DNA of 64,000 nucleotides from Xylaria sp. FL1777 (taxonomy: Eukaryota > Ascomycota > Sordariomycetes > Xylariales > Xylariaceae), in contig MU400651.1 in NCBI GenBank assembly GCA_022578965.1, positions 1 through 64,000 of the forward strand, given 5' to 3'. Position numbers and translations under genes: made by a program. Positions 41,301-50,933 of this stretch are shown piece by piece (within the stretch, counting starts at the first letter, position 1; every line of letters begins with the position of its first letter). The notes under the pieces were generated by a model, which saw only the letters and a list, made by a program, of their open reading frames with translations, had not been told where the DNA came from and made no database searches.

Positions 41301-43117
41301 TAAACTATATTTTAAGCTTTAATAGTTTAAAATTTTTATAGTTTTATAAATTTGCTAATTATATTAATTTATTACTTTTTATTATTTGCTACTTTTAATT
41401 AAACTATTTTTTTAAGTTATATATTAAATAACTTTAATTGTTTATATAACAAATATATCTTTTTGTAATTTATTTTAATAACTATAAAGCTTTTAAATAA
41501 TATTTATATGCTTGTTTATTTTAATTTATATAAATAAAGCATTTAGATTTATTTAATATAGCATTTTTATTTTAACTTAAAACAACAATTTTATATTTTT
41601 ACTTTAAAAACATATCTTTTAAATTGCTTTATTATTTTTTGTTGTTTTAAACTTTTATAACTTGTACTTTTTTTTTAAGTTAAAAAATCTTTTCCTTTTT
41701 ATAGCTTTTTTTTTCGTTCTTTTTTTTAAATTAGCATTATTTTTAAAAGTATTTTTTTTTTTTATAGTTATAACATTTAACTTTAAATATATTTTAAAGT
41801 TATTGTTTTTAAACTTTATTAATTTATTTAAACCTTTATTTAATACTCTTTTAAGTATTTTTTTTTTTATTTTTTTTAGCTTTTTTAGTTTTAAAGTATT
41901 AATTAAATAATTATTAATTAATTATAATAGCTATATTAATATACGTATTAATTTTTGCTAGTTTATTTATTTTATATAATTTGTTTTAAACTTAAGTTTT
42001 AAGTTTATTATAAAATAAATAAAATAATATAAGCTTAAATAATCTTAAAATTATTATTAATTGTTTAAATTTTATAGCATAATTTATTACTGCTTTTGTT
42101 TGTTTTAAGCAATAAAATACTTTTTTTGTATGTTTTATTTTTTAAATATTTTTAAATAATGCTTTTATTTAATTTTTAAACTTAACGTAGTTTTTAAAAA
42201 TCTTTTTTATTTTTAGCTTAAAGTTAATTAACTTATTAGCTTTTAAAAAATCCTTTAAAATAAATTAAAACTATTTTAATACTTTTTTTAATAAAAATTA
42301 TAAAATAGTTATTACTTTTTAGTCCTTTTTTATAATAATAATAAAGTGCTATTTTAAATAAAGTTTAATATAAATTAAAAAAGCTTTTATATTTATAAAT
42401 TTATTATAAAACTTTAAAGCAGTAAGTTTAAAACTTTTAATATTTAGGATTTTTAATATTATAAATAATTTTAATAATAAAAGCAGTAATAATAGTAAAA
42501 AATTAAGTTTTTTATTTTAAATTATTACTTTAAATATAACAATAATAAAAGTAAGCATTAAGTTTACTAGTAATAATATTAGTATTAATTATAATATAAT
42601 TATTTATTTAAAGCTTTAACTTATTATTGTAATAATAGTTATTATTACTGCTTTAATTACTATAATTAATATTTATGCTAGTTTAAAAGTTATAACGTTT
42701 AATATTTAAGTTATTCTTTAAATTAAAACAATTAGTTTACTTTATAGCGCTAGCATTAATATTAGTTCTTTTTTACTACTACTGCTTAACTTTTTCTTTT
42801 TTACTACTGCTTTTTTTTTAATAAAAATAACTAGTAAAAATACTAAAATCTATTATTTTAATATATTATTAGTTTTAAAAGTCTTTAAAATTTTTAAACT
42901 TAATTTTTAACTTTTTATTTTTAGTAATATAACTTAAATCTAGTTTATTAATTATTAAATAAAGTTTATTTATATAATACTATTTAGCATTTTTGTTTTT
43001 TAAATATTTTTTTAATATACTTTTAAAAGTTTATTTTATAAATTATTTATTACTTAATTCTTTATACTAATATTTGTTTTTATATATTAAGTTCTATTAA
43101 TTAAAAAGCTATTAAAA

Positions 43118-43602
43118 TATAACAAACCTATTATATATTAATATAACAAGTTTGCCTTTAAAGTCTTAATTTATAAATAATAATAAAATCTTTAATAATA
43201 ATCCATTAAAAAGGTTTTTAAAGTACTTTTACTACTATACATTAATAAAAGTCTTAAAAAATTAAATATATTAGTGCTTAGCAATCATAAAAAATTAATA
43301 GCTAAAAAACTAAAACTAAATAAATAACTAAGTACAAAAAATACATAATTATATAAACAAAAAAAAAGTAAAAAAAGTAATAATTTCTCTTAAATCACTG
43401 CAAGTTTAGTAAGCACTAAATTACCGTAAGCTTAATAAACCTTAGATTATTATAAGCTTAATAAGCCTTAAATCACCGTAAGCTTAATAAGCTAAATAAG
43501 TTATTACGTAACCTTAGCTTTAGCTAGCAAAAAAAAAGGTGCAAAATATATATAAAGGCATTAAGCTGCTTTAAAGGCCACCCCTGTGCTAACTTCGTAA
43601 CA
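43118..43602 (-). repeat. Element B LTR, right copy (485 bp)
   Basis: The same length as the left copy, ending CTTCGTAACA. In the minus-strand orientation this is the 5' LTR. It retains a GC-richer end (AAGGCCACCCCTGTGC), close to the unmutated ancestor. Confidence 0.8.
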
Positions 43603-46500
43603 TTTTTATTATTATAAAAAACTAGCATTAAATAACTTTTGCGTTTTTTATATTAAATAACTTTTAAAAGTTTTTTTATGCTTATATATATTTAGTTATT
43701 TATTAAAGCGCTAATTTATTATATTTACGTTTTTTTGTTTTTATAGTTTAAACATATTTTAATATTAATATTATTAGTGCTTTAGTTATTATTTTTATTT
43801 TTTTTTGTATTATAGCTTTTTTAATATTTAATAATGCTTTTGCTTTAACTTTTATTAAGTTTTTAAGTTTTTTTAGGTTTTTTTTCTTAATAAAAACTTT
43901 AAAAAACTTTATAAAAGGTTTAAATAATTTTTTTTATAATAATATAGTTTATATTAGCTAGTAATTAAATAAGGTTTTTAACTTTTTAGCTATTTAGCTT
44001 TTAATAAATAATATATTTAAAAATAGTATATTTATAATATATTTTATTTTATAAGTTGTTTTATTTAATACTTTTATAAAGCATATATTTGCTTTAATTG
44101 CTTAGTTTAAAATTTATTGTTTTTTATAAAAAGTAATAGTTTTAAGTTCTTAGTTTAAGTGTTTTATATTTAAGTTTTTTATTATTAAGCAGTTTTTTAG
44201 TAGTATTAATGCTATAATATATTTTATTACTACGTTTATATTTAGTACTTAATAATAGTTTAATATTTTATATTTGTTAATATTTAATTATATAAAATTT
44301 TAGTAATATATAAAAGCTTTTTTTTTTATTATTAAATTGCTTTATATTTTAATATATATTATTACTTTAAGCTTATTTAACTTTTTTATGTTTTAAGTAT
44401 TAATTAGTTTATAGTTTTTATATTTTTAGTAAGTTTATGTTTTTTTGTTTTTTTTTTGTTTATTTATAGTTTAATAATTATAATAACATTTATTTTTTTA
44501 TTTTAACATTTTTATAAAAATACTAAATAATTATTTGCTTTATGCTTTATATTTTAAGCTATTATTTTAATTAATTATATAATTATAGTTAACTTTGTTT
44601 TTTAATATTGTTTAATTATATATTTATATTGCTTTTTATTTTATTATTATTAAGCTTTAAAAGTTTTTTAAAGGTTTTATAAATTAACTTTATTTTTAGC
44701 GTTTTTAGTATGCTAATAAGTTTAATAGTATTATTTTTAGTTAATATTTTTGCTAACTTATTAACTATTAATAGTAATATTAATATAATTATAAAAAAAA
44801 TAGCAATAATTTTGTTTTTTATTTTTTTATTATTAGTTTTACTAAAAATAATTTTTAATAATATAATCTTTAAAAATAATATAGCTTTAGTGCTTAATTT
44901 TTTTAAAACTAATAAAGCTTTTTTTTTGTTTTTGTTGCTTTATTATTTTAATAGCTTTATTAGTGCAGCTTTTTTTTTAATAATTATAATAATAAGCAGT
45001 ATATTTTTATTATTATAATTTATATTGCTTGCTTATTTAATTGCTTTAACTTAAGCTAATAAAAATAAAATTATTTTATTGTTAATTTTATATAGTTTAT
45101 ATAAGCAGTTTTTATAATTTATTAAATAAAAGCTATAATAATTAATATATTTTAATATAGCTATATAATTATTATTGTTTATAAGTTTATAAACATTTAG
45201 TTTAATATTATAATTTTTATATAAAGGTTTTTTATTATAAAACTTAATAATATAATAGCTTTAATATTTAAAGTTATAATAAATAATTTATGTTTGTTTT
45301 TTTTTTTTTAAAAAAAGCTTGCTAGCTAAAAATAGTTTAAACTTTTTAATAAATTCTTTAAAAGCTATTATTTAAGTAGCTTTTTTAGTTTATAAGTTTA
45401 TTTTTTTGCAAAAAATATAAGCGTTTATTAAAGTTAAGTTTATTTAAACTTTAACTTTTTTTATTACTATTTTTTAAATAATAAGCATTAAAATATTAAT
45501 TAAATAATTTATTATTAATAATAATACTTTTAGTATTATATATATTATTTATTTTTTTAATAATTTTATTATATAAGTTTATAAAGTTTGCTTAATAATT
45601 TTAATGTTTTTTTTTTAAAAGCTTAGTTTTTATTATTAAGTTTATAGCTTTAATAGCTTAGCTTGTTTTTATTAATTATATATTTTTAATAGCTTTATTT
45701 AATAGCTATAAGCTTTTAAAAATTGCTGTTTTAGCTATATATATTATTAATTAATATGCTTATATTATTTTTTTGTTTAGTTTTATTAGCATATATATAT
45801 TTTTGCAGTTTTTTTAAAAGTTTATTATAATATTAGCGCTTTATACTAAATATATAAAAAGCTTATTAAAAATTATAAATTATATAGTTTTTAATATTAA
45901 TTTAAAATAAAGCTTAGCTTTTTATTTAATTGCTTTAATATATAAAAATATTATAATTAATATTATTATTAATAGTTATTTTATGCTTTTTATTTATATT
46001 AATATATTAATTAAACATAAAAAAACTATAGTAAAGCTTTTAAATTATATATATATAAATATGTTTAAATGTTATTTTAGTATTTTTATATAGTTTTTAG
46101 CTATTTAATAATAATTAGCTTAAATATTTTTTTTAAAAAAGCATATAAATTTATTAAAAATAATTATTAGCGTTATAATAACTTTTTTTTAAATTTTGTT
46201 TTTACAGTTAATTTTAGTATATTACTTAGTAAGCATATTTTAAAGCAATAGTTTATTATTTTTTTTAGCTTTTATAAGCTTTAATAGCAAGTTAATATTT
46301 TAAATCTTTGTTTACTTAGCTTATTACAAATTAGCATATAATAAAGTATTTATAATAAATACTTTTATATATATATTATTTTTAAAAGTTATAGCTAAAC
46401 ATAATAATATAATAAAGTTCTGCATTAATGTTTTGCTTTATGCATAAACGTAATAAAATTATTACTAATTAAGCCCTTAGTATTTAGTAGAAATTACGCT
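43603..46500. other. AT-rich hypermutated relics up to the compositional border
   Basis: Extremely AT-rich sequence with no recognisable element. The 102-codon frame at 44,710-45,018 is L/I/F/N-rich low complexity and is not supported as a gene. The block ends sharply at about 46,500, where the NLR gene begins. Confidence 0.7.
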
Positions 46501-46503
46501 AAT

Positions 46504-49256
46504 TTAGTAGCGTATTAGTGTTTTTGGTGTAATGCACGCAATGCTACTAACAGTAGCTTGCGCACGGATAATAAATAGAAGGAAAGGCCTGTGGCTATTT
46601 CGGCACGCAATCCTAAGGGCCTCTAGTTTTTCTTTATCCAATGCGGAATCGAATAGCCGCTTGAAAATGCCAAAGAGGCCTAATCGAGCGGCTAAGACAA
46701 TCGGTTTGGTATAGTTGGTCCTACTATCTCCGTGCAAATCAGGTATGGAACTCGCGAGGCCCGGCACTTGAATTGACGCGGACCTCCCAAGAACGTCTAA
46801 GAGGTCCATAGCTCGCTGTTCTAAGGCGTCTTCCTCCATCGATACCGATGGCTGCAATATGCCCTCCATTTGTTTCCGATAATGTACGTGCCAATGCTCT
46901 AATGCGTATTCCAACAGCGAAAAACGCAGCTTGTCGATATCATTAGTTGCACGCAACTCAGCAAGACAATCATGAATATACTCTACTATGAGTCTTGTGA
47001 GCATTCTATGGCGCTGTACTGCTCCCTGATCCAACGTCTCTAACCAGTCTCGTAGGATTTCGTCCACGTAAGCATGGGCAATACGAAGCTCTCCCTTTTC
47101 GACGGTGATCAGGGGTCCTAGCCACTGCCTTAAGTCGCGCTCGATGTCGCGTGGGATGAATCTCTCGTCTAGTAAAGCCCCCGGTTCTAGTCCTCCTGTC
47201 TGTATTAGCGCCACAATAACAGCAAGCTCGGTAGATTTGAGCGGACGGCGGGCAAACATCATAGACGATACAGCGTGCGTGACCCACGCAGGAGCTTCTT
47301 CCACTATACTACTGATAGTATTTTTGTAGCTCTTGGCACACCGTTTCAGGTCTCTCTCCACACTGTCCGGGGTGGACAAGGAGTCAATTCTTCGTATGCA
47401 ATGTGCGAGAAGAACGGAGTGATGGAATCCCTCGGATACTTGCAGTGTTTCCCTTAGCTGTTCCTGGACTGTCGCAAGTTTGGGGTTCTCAGACGTGAGT
47501 GTGTTAGAGAGATGATCCTGGAATGCAGCCAACGTCTGTGTGAACTCCGACATCTCATTCGCGTAGACATATTCGACTTTTTTAGCTGCAGGTAGTTTGT
47601 GCGCCTCGTCTGATGTACACCAAATCTTTAGCCGGCCTGGAGCAACAAGCTCCAAATCAAAAAGGCGTCGTAGAAATCCTTCTGAATATTCATTGTCGCT
47701 AGTGGTAACTGAGTCAACGACGAGATGAATGGTTGTGTCAGTAGTCTGACGAATGATAAACCGAAGTTGGACCCATAGATTGCCTTCCGTCCAGCGCAAG
47801 TCTTCGCTCGGTGCATGCTCTAGAAATGGGTCAATGAGCGCAGGCTGGTTGGCCAGAAGTTGCCGAATGACCTGGCTAAGCATTGACGATTCCGATTCGC
47901 GGCGATGGTCTCGTCTGTCAAATGCAAAGTAAACAATCCAAGTTTTGGGGCCACGATCGCGTATAAGTTTCTTGTACAGTGCATACGACAAGACGCTTTT
48001 ACCCGCGCCGTGGCCTGCGCGGATAATCACAAAGACGCGAGATTCATTCATCTTAGCCATAATCGCGTCTAGAACTGGCCTTACACCGTCATTCTCGGGG
48101 AATCGCGTGAACGGGCTGAAACGGGACAACGTTTTCATATATTCAAGGGCCTGTATAGAGGCTAGAGCCCAGTTATGGTTACTCTCCATGTCTTTATCCT
48201 GATGGCGACTTCTTACCTGAAGCTGCCTTGTCTATCGTATGATATATTGACCGGACTTGGCGATGAGCTGACAAGGAAAACCTCGATATATCCCTGAGGG
48301 ATACAGGTCGGTCCTGCTGTACAATGTTCTCGTGGGATACATCGAGTGAACCACAAGACATGCCGATAACCTAAGCGGTTAATATTATTAGTAAGTCACC
48401 AAATTTTACCTAAATAGTTCGCTAGTCCACTGATTATACAAGCAAAGTGTATGTATCTTACCGCCGGCTCTTCGTCTCTGCTCTCTGGCCTACGTTGGCA
48501 TACGCTAACAATAGCTATTCGAAAAGCTATCTCGATAAATTCGGCCGAGGTACGAGCCAAGTACTCTAGTAGAGATATTGTAGACTCCCAGAAACTTTCT
48601 GGCAAAAATCGCCAAATCGGGACTACAATACTATTCATGATACGACTCCATTCCTCGAGGGAGCTCACTTGTTGTGGGACGCCGCATAGTATCTTCACGT
48701 CTTGAACTGTGAGAGTGCTATTCAAGTATGGATGTATCTGCGGCAAAGACTACTCACGCAAGCGCACGTAATTCTCGGGATAGAGTCGTAACTCTTTTCA
48801 GAGTCGGCAATAATAAGTGCCTACCATAAACATTGTTATAATCAAGCCAGTTAATACCACCGCTATCTCGATAGCGCCGGAAATGATTCGGGACCACTCA
48901 CCCTTTTCAATACAATGCCTCCTATATTCTCGGCGAAGAATACGAGACGGGTTTCTTCATCCTATAAATTAGTCAACGTCACCGCCTGCTTAATTCTGTG
49001 GCTCGGAATAGTGCACACTAGGAGTCCTTGATGTCCCTTGACAAGGTTGAGGAGATCCCTCGCCTGTTGGTCGAACCAGGGAGGGGACAAAAAGTCCATC
49101 GCTATAGTCTTAGTGTCAATGCAGGTATCAAAGGTGAGTTGTTTGTTGATATATCCCATTCCCATGATGGTGTGCCATTCTGCATCCCAAAGGGACCTAG
49201 AGCGGTATTCACCCGCGCTATCACCTTCCGATCTCAAACCTTTAATCACCACAAAC
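46504..49256 (-). CDS. NLR-type STAND protein: degenerate alpha/beta-hydrolase + NACHT + start of ankyrin repeats (partial)
   Basis: Fungal NLR-like receptors are cytosolic NTPases linked to self/non-self recognition and programmed cell death. Inferred minus-strand exons are 49,256-49,019; 48,961-48,902; 48,820-48,754 (donor uncertain); 48,706-48,462; 48,370-48,217; 48,161-46,504. Phases agree and give at least 806 residues. The ATG at 48,189 lies in an intron, so the 561-codon frame there is not the true protein. The N-terminal part resembles the SERAC1/DUF676-like hydrolase domain of many fungal NLRs, with V-V-I-K-G-L for FVHGLGG, A-E-N-I-G-G for GHSLGG and G-V-P-Q-Q-V for GTPHRG. The catalytic Ser and the His-Arg are therefore lost. 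NACHT follows: Walker A GHGAGKS at about 47,995-48,015 and a Walker B-like LVVDS. The C-terminus has one ankyrin-like segment (KPIVLAARLGLFGIFKRLFD) and stops at the AT-rich border, so the repeat domain looks truncated. The first exon is not identified; an ATG at 49,384 is a candidate. It may be a pseudogene or a pseudo-enzyme receptor. Confidence 0.8.
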
Positions 49257-49384
49257 CTTAAAATATCAGATTAGCAACATATCAACTGGGGATGGTAAGT
49301 AATCCTTTGGAGGCCACAAACGTACACAATATTTTTCACGTCTCGCTGTGCTTCATCGCTTGAATTCGACTGTATGCAGGCCAT

Positions 49385-50783
49385 TTTCGGAAAAGAATAG
49401 TCTGTCTCGACTGTTGTGCCGTTTAGAACGCAGGAGGAAGCGACCTGAAGTAGAGAGTAGGGGAGAAGCGTGTTGCTCGATTGTTTTGATGTTGTATGTG
49501 ATCATACCAAAATAGCTTCCTTTAACACAGCGTTTATCAAGCTACAAGGCAGTGGACATAAGACGCGACAAACCCCGCACTTGATGACAGGCAAGAATAG
49601 ACGAGGTTGCCGAACAGACTTCTTGTCCAATGATTGTTGCAGAGAGTCGTGGTATTTTGGAAGATATCTGCAATTGTCTCGAGCTGAAACGCATGCAGTC
49701 AGCCCAATTCGTTGAGTGATGAGCCTTGCATAAATGGGCTTGTGTAGCCCTCCCATTAGCTAGTCCAGTGTCTACAGCTCTCTCATTAGTCAATCTCACT
49801 AGTGGTAGGAAGGTAATTAAAGGCAGGTTGGCAGCGCCTGAAGCCCCTAAAGGGCCTAACACTGGTCAGGGGGGAAGCTCCTTTACGGAGTAGATATATG
49901 AACTATAAAAAGTTACTGTAAATCTTACTTGACTCATGGCTCGTACACATAATGACAAAATACCTAGGTAGCCAAAATGTAAAGGATATCTTGCTTCTCA
50001 CGCGGCCCAAGACGCCAAGACCCCATTTGCTAGCTATAGAATCTATAAGGGAAGGCTATTGGCTAACAGACTAGCTATGAGACCTCTTTACATAGGAATT
50101 GAATACCATACGCGAGGGTGGAACTGGTTCAAAATATGTGCCCAACTCCTTATTGTATTTCAAATAGCCTAGTTAGCCACGGGCATAAATAGGCCATGAG
50201 ATCCTGGGTTCGAAGATACTAGAGAGGAGTTTCATAGACCTTATATACCATGGATAGTTATTAGCTAAATTGACAGAGTTCTAAGCCCTAGAATACTCGC
50301 CCTTTGTTATATTCGTAATATAGATAATTTCACTAACCCTTTCTTGTGATGATTGTCCCCCTAGATCCAACATCGAGATACTAGATATATGGGAAAGAGA
50401 AAGAAAGGGACATAAAAGACCTACACTACCTAGCAAATTTAAGTAGTATAGGTGTATGTGTAGGTGTTGCCTCAACGATTTCTTTATTAGGCGTGTAAAA
50501 GCAAGACATTCTTAAGGATTAAGCTGTCCTTATAGCCTTGATCGTTTGTACTTACTTATATCAAAGTTTGTATGTCTTACATCTGTGTTTGTATGTCTTA
50601 AATTAGTTGCTACGATCTATCCCTTAGTAAGAGGGGAAAGGTTTAGACTTCTTATATGTATAAGAAGCCTTATTAGGTTAAAGCAACCCTTAGCCTTATA
50701 GGCTAAGCCACTTACTAGCTCTACGGGTTAAGTAACATTATACAACTAAACCTTTAATCTTTTAATACTCTTTTGTTATTTAG
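49385..50783. other. Intergenic region between divergent NLR and ankyrin-protease genes
   Basis: No gene is supported; short frames on both strands lack recognisable domains. From about 49,900 the sequence becomes AT-richer, with short inverted repeats such as CTTATATGTATAAG near 50,650-50,670. Pol III box-like motifs occur at 50,164-50,176 and 50,207-50,214. It may hold promoters for both genes and a decayed repeat that replaced the 5' end of the protease gene. Confidence 0.5.
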
Positions 50784-50933
50784 TCAAAACAGCAAGGGAA
50801 GCGCGCAGGCCAGCTTACCGAGATATTACTGGAGTTATGTCTTGACCTTGTCCACGATCACATAGATGAGCTGGAATCTAGTCCCGAGAGCAATTTAAAC
50901 CCACTTGAGCTTGCCGCATCGAAGCCCAAGTGC

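Larger units (their letters stand above)
28543..43602 (-). mobile_element. Element B: inverted copy of the element A family, split by element D
   Basis: Two LTRs of exactly 485 bp (28,543-29,027 and 43,118-43,602) flank an internal region that is the reverse complement of element A's. It is interrupted by element D at 30,986-38,361; without D the element is about 7.7 kb, the same size as A. On the minus strand the Gypsy RT Y-L-N-N box is near 39,410-39,425, and the degraded zinc knuckle is near 41,740-41,790. TTTTT occurs on both outer flanks and may be the target duplication, though it is uninformative in this context. The open frame at 41,662-41,910 is the antisense of decayed gag and matches the antisense frame 22,192-22,473 in element A; neither is a gene. 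Confidence 0.85.

Noticed and set aside
1..46500. CRISPR arrays, bacterial operons or ribosome binding sites
   Set aside because: The window is eukaryotic (spliced genes, LTR retrotransposons) and has no regularly spaced repeats with unique spacers.
1..46500. Calling the AT-rich block a centromere
   Set aside because: Some fungal centromeres look like this, but so do subtelomeres and other RIP blocks; nothing in the sequence separates these, and CENP-A mapping would be needed.
46504..48189. A 561-residue protein starting at the ATG at 48,189
   Set aside because: That ATG lies in a 55-nt intron; upstream exons join in phase to position 48,161 and supply the N-terminal hydrolase-like domain.
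50155..50225. A functional tRNA gene
   Set aside because: A- and B-box-like motifs are present, but no acceptor, anticodon or T stem pairs properly.
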